From the NCBI GenBank assembly GCA_016930175.1, contig JAFGHJ010000014.1:1-55110 (forward strand): a DNA stretch of 55,110 nucleotides. The letters are read 5' to 3'. The notes beneath the pieces are model-generated. The model was not told the DNA's origin. It did no database searches and was given only the letters and a program-made list of their open reading frames with translations. This document shows, piece after piece, positions 18,710-26,876 of this stretch (its first letter is position 1; each line of letters opens with the position of its first letter). Both the position numbers and the translations under genes were made by a program. The DNA is from Caldifarciminota bacterium (GTDB taxonomy: Bacteria; Hydrothermota; UBA3072).

Positions 18710-19776
18710 CTTTTCCCATCTTTCATTATTTTGGTGAAGTCTTTTTTATTTCCTTTTAAAACTGATTCAATTACGTATTTCAAGGCCTGTTCCAATCTGT
18801 CGTATAAATCATTCTTAAAAGGATTGAATTTTTGTATCGCATAATAAAGGTCTGAATTCTCAGTTATCACTTCTTTTGTTGTCCCCATCTGGGAAACGAA
18901 AGTTGTACTCGCTACTTTTTTTAGCTCGGCGTAATCGTATTCACCGTCCATTAGTGCTTTCATAAATATTATATTTATTATATGAGATAAAGCTAAAACA
19001 TAGGAAATTATCCGGTCATGTTTTTTTAAAGGAATTTCTACTATTGTTGCGCTTGTGTCTTTAAAGAATGTTTTAACCTTTTCGGTCGCTTTTGTATTGC
19101 CGCAGTCACAAAGACATATTATTCTATCAGAAAGCGTGCTGACTTTTGGTCCAAACATGGGATGTATGCTTGTATAAGAAATACCGCACCTTAATGCTTT
19201 TTCAATAGCACTTTTTGAATTATCTTTCAGACTTGCAATGTCGAAAACCGTTCCTTTGAATTCTAGCTGTATAATTTTTTCGATAATTTCAGGCATAATT
19301 TCGAAAGGAACTGCGAGAAGAATACAGGAAGCTTCCTTAACTGCGTTAGCAAGGCTATCAAAGCTTTTAAAATGCTTTGATTTACCCTTAGTATCGTGAA
19401 TAAAAACATTATGTCCCTGGTTTGCGAAGAAATTAGCAAACCAAAGACCCATTTCTCCGAGACCTCCTATGATAAGAATATCTTCTTTATCGCCGCTGTA
19501 AGAGGAGTAGTGTAGAATTTCCTGCTGTATCTTTGATTCTGTTATTATATTCTGCATAATTGTTTTTATCAATTCTTGAGAAAGATTTTCTTCTGAAGCC
19601 ACTTCAAGTGCATTCTTTATCACTTCTTTTTCGACTTTCCAATCCTTCAAAGGTATTCCTTTCTTTTTCTTATTTCCGCCTATTTTTTTTGTTATGGAAA
19701 GTCTTTTGGCGATTAGTTTGATTATTTCTTTATCGACTTCTCTGACTTCTTTTCTGAGTTTTTCTATCTCGTTCAT
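18682..19776 (-). CDS. tyrA: Chorismate mutase / prephenate dehydrogenase fusion
   Basis: The 364-residue protein has an AroQ-type chorismate mutase at residues 1-88 (L-R-K-E-V-R-E-V-D-K-E-I-I near the start, K-x-I-G at 31-34). A prephenate dehydrogenase follows, about 92-364, with NAD motif G-G-L-G-E-M-G and H-P-M-F-G-P. This is the order of the enteric T-protein. It converts chorismate to prephenate and then to 4-hydroxyphenylpyruvate. It carries the only chorismate mutase in the window, so it must also feed PheA. A dedicated aromatic aminotransferase is absent; HisC may fill in. Confidence 0.94.
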   Translation of the reverse strand: MNEIEKLRKEVREVDKEIIKLIAKRLSITKKIGGNKKKKGIPLKDWKVEKEVIKNALEVASEENLSQELIKTIMQNIITESKIQQEILHYSSYSGDKEDILIIGGLGEMGLWFANFFANQGHNVFIHDTKGKSKHFKSFDSLANAVKEASCILLAVPFEIMPEIIEKIIQLEFKGTVFDIASLKDNSKSAIEKALRCGISYTSIHPMFGPKVSTLSDRIICLCDCGNTKATEKVKTFFKDTSATIVEIPLKKHDRIISYVLALSHIINIIFMKALMDGEYDYAELKKVASTTFVSQMGTTKEVITENSDLYYAIQKFNPFKNDLYDRLEQALKYVIESVLKGNKKDFTKIMKDGKRWIDTSEQD

Positions 19777-20552
19777 TTTCCGAGAAGTTCCTTTAGTTTA
19801 TTTCCTATATTTTGCTCTTTGATCAGAGTTTCACCCACAAGTACCGAATCAAAGCCTGCTTCTTCTAAAATATTTATATGTATTCTATTTTTAATGCCGC
19901 TTTCACTTACGGTTACATACTTTTCCGGAATGGATTTCTTTAAATCAGTAGAAATGTTGATGGAAGTCTGGAAGGTCTCTAAATTTCTATTGTTAATTCC
20001 AATTATTTCGGCCGAAGTCGCGAGGGCTTTTTGAAGTTCATTTTTTGAATCAATTTCAACAAGGCAATCCATCTTTAATTGGCGTGCCAGATTGATGAAT
20101 TTTTCTAACTGTACTAATTCAAGTATTTTTGCAATTAAAAGGATTGCGTCAGACCCAATATAGGCTGACTCATATATCTGGTATTCATCTATTATGAAAT
20201 CTTTTCTTAGTACCGGCAGATTTACTTCCTTTTTTACATCAGTCAGATGAGCATTACTTCCCCAGAAAAATTTTGAGTCGGTTAGAACTGAAATAGCGCT
20301 TGCGCCATTTTTTTCATATTCTTTCGCAATTTCTCTGTGGTCAAAATTTTCTCTGAGGAGTCCTCTGGACGGAGAATGTCTTTTTATTTCGGCTATGATA
20401 GAGATATCACCTTTTTTTAAAGCTGATTTAAAATCCCTTCTTTCTTTGGGTATCTTATCGTCGAAAGATTCAAGAGGAGTGAATTTTTTTCTCTTTTCTA
20501 TCTCTACTTTCTTAAAAGTTACTATCTTATCGAGAATAGTTTTTTGTCTCAT
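19773..20552 (-). CDS. trpC: Indole-3-glycerol phosphate synthase
   Basis: The 259-residue barrel closes the indole ring from CdRP. Catalytic motifs are I-A-E-I-K-R-x-S-P-S (Lys), L-R-K-D-F-I-I-D (second Lys), I-G-I-N-N-R-N-L and V-S-E-S-G-I. It is not fused to TrpF, unlike in enterics. It overlaps tyrA and trpD by four bases each, so a tyrosine gene sits inside the Trp block. Confidence 0.96.
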   Translation of the reverse strand: MRQKTILDKIVTFKKVEIEKRKKFTPLESFDDKIPKERRDFKSALKKGDISIIAEIKRHSPSRGLLRENFDHREIAKEYEKNGASAISVLTDSKFFWGSNAHLTDVKKEVNLPVLRKDFIIDEYQIYESAYIGSDAILLIAKILELVQLEKFINLARQLKMDCLVEIDSKNELQKALATSAEIIGINNRNLETFQTSINISTDLKKSIPEKYVTVSESGIKNRIHINILEEAGFDSVLVGETLIKEQNIGNKLKELLGK

Positions 20553-21559
20553 TTTGCTATTTCCACGAGTTTCTTAAGTGTTTTTAAAGCTTCTCCGGAA
20601 TCTATAGATTCTTTTGCTTTTTTTATTCCATCGGAGAGACTTTCGGCTTTTCCGGCAACATATATGGCAGCCCCTGAATTTAGTATCGTAACCTCTCTTT
20701 TTCCGCCAGTTCCGCCTTCCAGTAAATTCAAGGCTATTTCTGCATTCGTTTGCGGCGTTCCGCCTTTGAGGTCTTCTGGGTCTCTTTTAATCATTCCGAA
20801 ATCCTCAGGTGAAATTGTATATTCGGTTACTTTTCCGTCTTTTAATTCGCTCACGAATGTTTTTCCGGTTGTTGTGATTTCGTCGAGTCCGTCTTCGCCG
20901 TGAACTATCATACAATGTATAGAATCAAGATTGGAAAGTACATTAGCAATAGTGGTGGTCAGCTCTTTTGAATAAACCCCCAGTAGTTGTCTTTTTGCAT
21001 CCGCAGGATTTGTAAGGGGTCCGAGAATGTTGAATATAGTCCTTACAGCCATTTCTCTTCTTGGCCCTATCGCATATTTCATTGCCGGATGCAAAAGAGG
21101 CGCGAAAAGAAATCCGACTCCGGCTTCCTCTATGCATTTTTCGACTTTTTCCGGAGGATTTTCGATGTTTACGCCGAGTTGTTTAAGTAAATCGGCACTA
21201 CCGCAATTGCTTGAAACACTGCGGTTTCCATGTTTGGCTACCCTGCAGCCTGCTCCAGCCGCAACAATGGCGCTGATTGTCGAGATGTTAAAGGTACCTG
21301 CGCCATCACCGCCTGTTCCGCAGGTATCGATAAGATATTCCTGCGGGGCATTGATTTTCGTTACTTTGTCTCGCATCGCTTTAACGAATCCGGTAATTTC
21401 ATCTACCGTTTCACCTTTCATCCTGAGGGCAGTGAGTAAGGAAGCTATTTGGGCATCTGTTGTTTCTCCGCTCATAATATCAAGAGCAACTTTATACGCA
21501 TCGTCTTTATTTATATCTTCTTTGTTGATGGCTTTATTGATTGCTTCTTTAATGTTCAT
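20549..21559 (-). CDS. trpD: Anthranilate phosphoribosyltransferase
   Basis: The 336-residue enzyme transfers phosphoribose from PRPP to anthranilate. The signature G-T-G-G-D-G (about 85-90), K-H-G-N-R-S-V-S-S and the C-G-S-A-D segment are intact. It starts behind AAGGAGG placed in the last codons of the hisAIE fusion, giving an 11-base overlap. This is the junction where the his half of the supraoperon passes to the aromatic half. Confidence 0.97.
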   Translation of the reverse strand: MNIKEAINKAINKEDINKDDAYKVALDIMSGETTDAQIASLLTALRMKGETVDEITGFVKAMRDKVTKINAPQEYLIDTCGTGGDGAGTFNISTISAIVAAGAGCRVAKHGNRSVSSNCGSADLLKQLGVNIENPPEKVEKCIEEAGVGFLFAPLLHPAMKYAIGPRREMAVRTIFNILGPLTNPADAKRQLLGVYSKELTTTIANVLSNLDSIHCMIVHGEDGLDEITTTGKTFVSELKDGKVTEYTISPEDFGMIKRDPEDLKGGTPQTNAEIALNLLEGGTGGKREVTILNSGAAIYVAGKAESLSDGIKKAKESIDSGEALKTLKKLVEIAK

Positions 21560-22796
21560 CCCTTCGCCTCCTTAATTCTTCTATTACGTCACTTATTTTT
21601 ATATCATTTTTTGCAAGCATCACGGTTAAAAAGTATAATACGTCTGCTGCTTCCCAAATAATTTCATTTTTTTCTTTTGCTTCCACTATTTCTCCTGCTT
21701 CTTCTATTAGTTTTTTCTTTAGTTTCTTTGTGTTTAAAGTCGCAGTATATGAACCTTCAACCGGATTATTTATTCTATTTTTAACTACAACATATAGATC
21801 TTCTAATGAAAATTGCTTATCTCCGAAGCAGGAGTAATTGCCGAGGTGACAGGCAACGCCTTTTTGTTTGACAGTCGCAAGTAAGGTATCTTGGTCGCAG
21901 TCCGTCCTTATTTTAAGTAATTTTTGCGTATTTCTTGAAGTTTCGCCTTTCATCCAGAGTTTTTTCCTTGACCTTGAATAATAACACATATTTCCTGTTT
22001 CGAAAGCCTTTTTAAGAGATTCTTTATTCGAATATGCAAGCATTAAAACCTGACCGTTCTCATCTTCAGTTATTGTCGGAATTAATTCGTTTTTCCAATT
22101 CAATGACTCTATAAAACCTTCTATGAGAGATATTTTACCGGTGTAAAGAGCCATACCGAGCTGGACATCACAGCCCCATTGTGCTAATTTTCTTATCTCG
22201 GAAATTTTACTTACTCCTCCCGCGACAGTAACTTTATTGTCTGTTCTTTCCAAAAGTTTTTCTACGGTTTTAAAGTTAATTCCCTTAAGGGTGCCTTCTC
22301 TTTCTACGCAGGTAAATAAGTATTCTGAAGCGAAATTTTCTAATACCTCTGCTGCCCTGTAAAGAGAAATACCTGTAGGATGAGTCCAGCCTTTTGTTAC
22401 AATTTTTTCATTTAAAGCATCGATAGCTATTATAATGCTTTCTTTACCTATTTCTTTTTTTAAAGTTTTCAAGAAATTTTTATTTATTTTATCATTTTCA
22501 AAGGCTTTTGAGCCTATTATAACCTTTCTCGCTCCAAGAGAAATCATCTCTTTTGCTTTATCGACACTGCGGATTCCTCCTCCGACCCTGCATTCGGCTA
22601 TTTTCAATATCTCTTTGATGGTTTCGAGATTATCGCCCTTACCCATTGCGGCATCCAGGTCTATTACCGCTGTCTTGCCGTATTTGTTGAATTCTTCGGC
22701 AAGCTTTAACGGTTTATTATTTTCCAGCATTTTTTCTTTACCCTGCTTTAGCTGGACTGCTTTTCCTTTCATCAAATCAATTGATGCGACTATCAT
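21549..22796 (-). CDS. hisAIE: HisA-HisI-HisE trifunctional fusion
   Basis: One 415-residue frame holds three consecutive histidine enzymes. Residues 1-232 are HisA (ProFAR isomerase) with the two catalytic Asp at 7 and 126 and the E-G-T-L-K-G phosphate loop. Residues about 236-330 are HisI (PR-AMP cyclohydrolase) with the metal motif D299-C-D301-Q-D303 and Cys316/Cys323. Residues about 335-415 are HisE (PR-ATP pyrophosphohydrolase) with E365-E366, E369, E382 and D385. No stop or frameshift separates the parts and a short linker joins HisA to HisI. HisIE fusions are common, but HisA joined in front of HisIE is not an arrangement I know as standard. The protein would carry steps 2, 3 and 4, handing its product to HisF-HisH encoded just upstream. 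Confidence 0.94.
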   Translation of the reverse strand: MIVASIDLMKGKAVQLKQGKEKMLENNKPLKLAEEFNKYGKTAVIDLDAAMGKGDNLETIKEILKIAECRVGGGIRSVDKAKEMISLGARKVIIGSKAFENDKINKNFLKTLKKEIGKESIIIAIDALNEKIVTKGWTHPTGISLYRAAEVLENFASEYLFTCVEREGTLKGINFKTVEKLLERTDNKVTVAGGVSKISEIRKLAQWGCDVQLGMALYTGKISLIEGFIESLNWKNELIPTITEDENGQVLMLAYSNKESLKKAFETGNMCYYSRSRKKLWMKGETSRNTQKLLKIRTDCDQDTLLATVKQKGVACHLGNYSCFGDKQFSLEDLYVVVKNRINNPVEGSYTATLNTKKLKKKLIEEAGEIVEAKEKNEIIWEAADVLYFLTVMLAKNDIKISDVIEELRRRRDEH

Positions 22797-23545
22797 CGTA
22801 CACAGATCTCCTTTTTCTCGAGATATTCTTTTATCTCTTTAATTGTGTATTCGCCGTAGTGGAGAAGAGATGCAAGTAATACAGCATCAGCTTTTCCGTC
22901 TTTAACAGCATCGACCATTTGCTGTGGATTTCCTGCTCCGCCGGATGCAATGACCGGAATATTTACTATCTCGGATATTTTTGCGGTAAGTTCAAGGTCA
23001 TATCCTTCCTTTGTTCCGTCTTTATCTATAGAGTTGAGAAGAATTTCTCCTGCACCTAATTTTTCTCCTTCTTTTGCCCACTTAATTGCGTCTATTCCGG
23101 AATTATTTCTACCGCCGTGAGTGTATGCATACCAGGATCCATTGTGCTTTTTTGCGTCTATCGAAAGAACGATGCATTGTGAGCCGAAAATATTTGCCCC
23201 TTCGGTAATTAGCTCCGGATTCTCTATGGCTGAAGTACAAATAGCGACTTTATCGGCTCCCGAATTTAAAGCTTTTCTCATGTCTTCACTTGAACGCAAT
23301 CCTCCGCCGACGGTAAGAGGAATAAAAACTTCTTCAGACACTTTTTCGACCACTTCTATCAGGATTTCTCTGCTTTTGTACGATGCTCCTATATCGAGAA
23401 ATGTTAATTCATCAGCACCCTGTTCGTTATATTCTTTAGCCATTTCAACGGGGTCGCCTACATTATCCAGTTCTTTGAACTTAATTCCTTTTACAACTCT
23501 GCCAAAATCTACATCGAGGCAGGGAATAATTCTCGTTGCTAACAT
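22793..23545 (-). CDS. hisF: Imidazole glycerol phosphate synthase, cyclase subunit
   Basis: The 250-residue barrel takes ammonia from HisH and makes IGP and AICAR. Catalytic Asp11 (I-P-C-L-D-V) and the partner Asp in L-S-I-D-A-K are present, with Lys19 and the C-terminal phosphate loop A-S-G-G-A-G. The stop overlaps the hisAIE start by four bases and its own start overlaps the hisH end by seven, as expected for partner subunits. Confidence 0.97.
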   Translation of the reverse strand: MLATRIIPCLDVDFGRVVKGIKFKELDNVGDPVEMAKEYNEQGADELTFLDIGASYKSREILIEVVEKVSEEVFIPLTVGGGLRSSEDMRKALNSGADKVAICTSAIENPELITEGANIFGSQCIVLSIDAKKHNGSWYAYTHGGRNNSGIDAIKWAKEGEKLGAGEILLNSIDKDGTKEGYDLELTAKISEIVNIPVIASGGAGNPQQMVDAVKDGKADAVLLASLLHYGEYTIKEIKEYLEKKEICVR

Positions 23546-24138
23546 GCTTCCGACCAGTTACTTAACATTTTTAGCCCGATTTTACCGCTTTTTTCCGGGT
23601 GAAATTGAACTCCAAAGATGTTCCCTTTTTCAATCATTGAAGTATATGTAATAAAGTAATCGGTTGTTCCCCTTATTATGTCGGTATCTGCGACTTCGAC
23701 ATAATATCCGTGCAGGAAATAGAAGAAAGATTTATCCTCAATTCCTTTTAATAGGGGGGACCCACTCACTATTTTTACCTGGTTCCAACCCATTTGGGGT
23801 ACTTTGCCTTCTACGAAGCGGGGGCATTTCCCTTTAAATATCCCGAAGCCCTTTGTGTTTTTAGATTCTAAACTTTCTTCGAAAAGCATTTGCATACCGA
23901 GACAGATACCGAGAAAAGGTTTATTTTCAAAAAGCCAATTGTAAGTAGCATCATAAAAGTTCGACTCTTTCAGTTTTTCTATAGCCGATCCGAAAGCTCC
24001 GACTCCAGGCAACACGATTTTATCGGCTCCGTTCAAGTCCTTGACTTCTTTTGCGATTATAGAGTCTTTTTTTAAATGATCGAAAGCTTTTTTTACCGAG
24101 TGCAGATTCCCAGCTCCGTAGTCAATTATCGCTATCAT
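23539..24138 (-). CDS. hisH: Imidazole glycerol phosphate synthase, glutaminase subunit
   Basis: The 199-residue class I amidotransferase delivers ammonia to HisF. The triad is Cys79 (G-I-C-L-G-M-Q), His180 and Glu182 (Q-F-H-P-E). The oxyanion P-G-V-G-A-F segment at 44-49 is the one typical of HisH rather than TrpG. It ends one base past the hisB stop in the tight his block. Confidence 0.97.
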   Translation of the reverse strand: MIAIIDYGAGNLHSVKKAFDHLKKDSIIAKEVKDLNGADKIVLPGVGAFGSAIEKLKESNFYDATYNWLFENKPFLGICLGMQMLFEESLESKNTKGFGIFKGKCPRFVEGKVPQMGWNQVKIVSGSPLLKGIEDKSFFYFLHGYYVEVADTDIIRGTTDYFITYTSMIEKGNIFGVQFHPEKSGKIGLKMLSNWSEAC

Positions 24139-24139
24139 T

Positions 24140-24727
24140 CTATATTTTTCCCTTTGTGCTTGGTATGTTTTCGGCTGCCTTTTTATCTTTTGAGCACGCC
24201 ATTTTCATAGCTTTACCGAAAGCCTTAAAAATAGCTTCTATTTTGTGGTGATCGCTTCTGCCGAAGGGCATTCTTACAACAATATTTGCGGAAAGAGCAG
24301 TCGCAAAACCCTGAAAAAAGTCTTCCAGAAGGTCGGTATCTAAATCTCCGCAAAATCTTCTTTTCAATTTTACGTCGAACTGAAGATAAGGACGTCCGCT
24401 GATATCAACTGCCACTACTGCGAGAGCTTCATCCATAGGATAAACGAAATATCCCGCTCTATTGATACCTTTCTTATTTCCCAGTGCTTTTTTGAAAGCT
24501 TCACCCAAAACGATACCGCAGTCCTCGACCAGATGGTGTTGATCTACCTCCAAATCTCCTTTTGCCTTCATCTTGATGTCGAAAAGCCCGTGTTTGGTGA
24601 AGTTTTCAATAGAGTGAGTCAAAAATCCAATCGGGTTTTTGATATCGTATTTGCCGCTGCCTTCGATTTCAAGGTCGAGTGTTATGTCGGTTTCTTTTGT
24701 TTTTCTTTCAATTTTAGCTTTTCTCAT
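24140..24727 (-). CDS. hisB: Imidazoleglycerol-phosphate dehydratase
   Basis: The 195-residue monofunctional enzyme dehydrates IGP. The two metal-binding H-H-x-x-E/D motifs are Q-H-H-L-V-E-D and D-H-H-K-I-E, with a central D-E-A-L-A. It lacks the N-terminal HAD phosphatase domain of enteric HisB, so histidinol-phosphate phosphatase must come from elsewhere; none is found in this window. Confidence 0.96.
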   Translation of the reverse strand: MRKAKIERKTKETDITLDLEIEGSGKYDIKNPIGFLTHSIENFTKHGLFDIKMKAKGDLEVDQHHLVEDCGIVLGEAFKKALGNKKGINRAGYFVYPMDEALAVVAVDISGRPYLQFDVKLKRRFCGDLDTDLLEDFFQGFATALSANIVVRMPFGRSDHHKIEAIFKAFGKAMKMACSKDKKAAENIPSTKGKI

Positions 24728-25775
24728 CCTGTAGTACCTCTTTTAATGTTTTAAGAAATATTTCATTCCCTTCGGGCTTTCCTATTGTTACTCGCAAAGT
24801 ATCTTTTAACCTCGGTGTATTGAAGAACCTTAATAGAACTCCTCTTCTATACATTTCTTCGAATAACTCTTTTCCGGAAATACTCTGTGTTTTGAAAAGA
24901 ATAAAGTTCGTGAAAGACGGTACGGGCTCAGTCGTTGGAATTCCTTTTAGTTCGGCGAAAACTTTTTCTTTTTCATCCAGAATTTTTTTAACAATGTTTT
25001 TTATATATTCGTTTTTCTTCAACAGTATTTCTCCGGCAATTTGCCCGAATATTCCCACCGAAAAAGGCAATTTTGCTTTCTGGACTGCGCTGGCTATTTC
25101 CGCATTGGTTAAAAGATACCCCAATCGGAGCCCGGCGAGTCCGAAGGCTTTTGATAATGTTCTAATTATGATGATATTATCGTATTTGTCCAGTAGGGAA
25201 ATTGCAGTTTTCTTAGAAAATTCATAATATGCTTCGTCTACGACGAGAATCCCATTTATGTTCTGCGCGATTTCTTCTATTTGTTCATTCGATATTGTGG
25301 TGCCGGTAGGATTGTTTGGGAGAGCAAGAACGACCAATTTTGCATCTTTGCCTTCTTTTATTATTGCCGCAACGTCGAATGAGAAATCTTCCAACAGCGG
25401 AACTTCGGCGAGGTTTAGATCCATAATTTGAGAAAGGTATGGATAGATTGCAAAGCCGGGTGAGATTGCAACAAGTTTATCACCTGAGTCGCAAATAGCC
25501 TGAAATATACCCTGAATTATTTCGTTTGATGCGTTTGCCGCTACAATTCCTTCCTTTGGAAAATTAGTATATTCTGAAATAGCTTCTACGAGCGGTATAG
25601 CGGTTCTGGACGGATACCTATTCCAATCTGTGTTCATCATTCGTTTAATAATTTCTTCTTTTAAGTCTTCCGGCACGTCATAAGGAGACTCGTTCTGATT
25701 CAGCTTTACTTTGTATTTATCCTGCGGCACGCTGTATTCTTTTAATTCTTGAATCGATTTTCTTATATATTTCAT
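24714..25775 (-). CDS. hisC: Histidinol-phosphate aminotransferase
   Basis: The 353-residue PLP enzyme transfers an amino group from glutamate to imidazole acetol phosphate. Family motifs include L-N-Q-N-E-S-P near the start, N-P-N-N-P-T-G, D-E-A-Y-Y-E-F and the PLP lysine in R-T-L-S-K-A-F-G-L-A-G. Since no tyrosine/phenylalanine aminotransferase is in the supraoperon, it may also act on the aromatic keto acids, as is known for the Bacillus enzyme; that is inference. Confidence 0.95.
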   Translation of the reverse strand: MKYIRKSIQELKEYSVPQDKYKVKLNQNESPYDVPEDLKEEIIKRMMNTDWNRYPSRTAIPLVEAISEYTNFPKEGIVAANASNEIIQGIFQAICDSGDKLVAISPGFAIYPYLSQIMDLNLAEVPLLEDFSFDVAAIIKEGKDAKLVVLALPNNPTGTTISNEQIEEIAQNINGILVVDEAYYEFSKKTAISLLDKYDNIIIIRTLSKAFGLAGLRLGYLLTNAEIASAVQKAKLPFSVGIFGQIAGEILLKKNEYIKNIVKKILDEKEKVFAELKGIPTTEPVPSFTNFILFKTQSISGKELFEEMYRRGVLLRFFNTPRLKDTLRVTIGKPEGNEIFLKTLKEVLQDEKS

Positions 25776-26620
25776 AACACCACCTTACTTATTTCGTATT
25801 CCAGTATATCTCTTGCCCCGTATTTCTTCAACTTAGGTATTAAATCAAGGACTTCCGATTTATCGACTGCGATTTTAACGGCATATCCTTCTTCTTTATA
25901 GAGTGGTGCGACTGTAGGTGAGCGCATACAGGGAAGAAATTTCACCAAACTTGTCAATTTTTCTGCCGGAACGTTCATTTCCAGCAGTACTTTCTTTCTT
26001 GCGTCCAGAACTGCTTTGAAAAGTATTTTTAGTTTATCTATCTCTTTTTTCCTCTTTTTCATAGATTCTTTATTGGCGATAAACCTTGTTGATGATTCCA
26101 TAACCGTATCTACTATTTTTAAATTGTGCTCGGTAAGTGTTAAACCTGTTGAAGTATTATCTATAATCATATCCGCGTCGTCGGGCGGAAAGACTTCTGT
26201 TGCTCCGTAAGTCCGCAGAAGGTCAAATTTGTATTTTTTCTTTTTTAGAAAGTCTCTGGATATATTTTCGTATTCGGATGCAACGATAATTTTTCTTTTT
26301 TGCAAATCTTTTATCGAATATTTCGACGGAATCGCGCTGACTATTTTTACAGGGTCTAATCCAAGATCCATGACCTCTACTACGTTGGCTTTTTCTTCTT
26401 TTATCCAATCGTACCCCGTAAAACCGATATCGCGGGCTCCCATTTCCACAAGTTTAGGAATATTTTGAGGTTTCATTATTTTTATATCGATTTCTTTATT
26501 GCTTACCTCCGGACGATAATTTCTGCTATCGGCTTTAAAATATATACCTGCGGAAACCAATAAATCCGCGACATTATCGTAAATTCTTCCCTTTGGAATG
26601 ACGATTTTTAATTTTTCCAT
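25772..26620 (-). CDS. hisG: ATP phosphoribosyltransferase, long form
   Basis: The 282-residue first enzyme of histidine synthesis joins PRPP and ATP. The length and the C-terminal region (about 205-282, ending in an ACT-like domain) mark the long form, which is feedback-inhibited by histidine and needs no HisZ. The phosphate motif in the D-x-I-I-D-N-T-S-T-G segment is present. It is the first structural gene of the 21-kb supraoperon. Its ribosome-binding site GGTGAG five bases before the ATG comes from the end of a dispersed repeat arm, and a 409-base leader separates it from the promoter. Confidence 0.96.
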   Translation of the reverse strand: MEKLKIVIPKGRIYDNVADLLVSAGIYFKADSRNYRPEVSNKEIDIKIMKPQNIPKLVEMGARDIGFTGYDWIKEEKANVVEVMDLGLDPVKIVSAIPSKYSIKDLQKRKIIVASEYENISRDFLKKKKYKFDLLRTYGATEVFPPDDADMIIDNTSTGLTLTEHNLKIVDTVMESSTRFIANKESMKKRKKEIDKLKILFKAVLDARKKVLLEMNVPAEKLTSLVKFLPCMRSPTVAPLYKEEGYAVKIAVDKSEVLDLIPKLKKYGARDILEYEISKVVL

Positions 26621-26625
26621 TTTTT

Positions 26626-26658
26626 CTCACCGCAAAGGCGCAAAGAGCGCAGAGGAAT
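26626..26658. repeat. Single CACCGCAAAG repeat arm supplying the hisG RBS
   Basis: One arm of the CACCGCA repeat family (CTCACCGCAAAGGCGCAAAG from 26626) abuts hisG. Read on the minus strand it ends GCGGTGAG, and GGTGAG (26631-26626) stands five bases before the hisG ATG. The arm contains its own small inverted repeat (GCGC..GCGC). Confidence 0.6.
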
Positions 26659-26820
26659 TTTTTGTTTTAATTTTTTTTGTCATCCCTGAATCGGAAAGAG
26701 AGAAGAAGATTTCCATCGTTTCTTTTTTGACGAAATTCTTCGTTTCACTGAAATTCAGCGTGGCTCTTTTATCTGGTTTTGTGTAATAGTTAAATACAGA
26801 AAAAAACATTTTTCTTACTC

Positions 26821-26876
26821 TCCGAGTTTCTAAATTTGCCCTTTCGTTAATTCTAACTTTAGGCTGTGAACTCGGA
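26821..26876 (-). promoter_or_regulatory. Hairpin overlapping the end of the leader peptide
   Basis: On the minus strand TCCGAGTT (26876-26869) can pair perfectly with AACTCGGA (26828-26821). Smaller nested pairings (GCC/GGC and GTTA/TAAC) are possible in the loop. The 5' arm lies in leader codons 52-54, just after the Tyr/Trp/His codons. A ribosome halted there would leave the arm free; one at the leader stop would cover it. Such an arrangement is that of an attenuator 2:3 helix. I found no matching terminator; the only T run is at 26806-26800, 14 bases past the stem. Confidence 0.55.
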
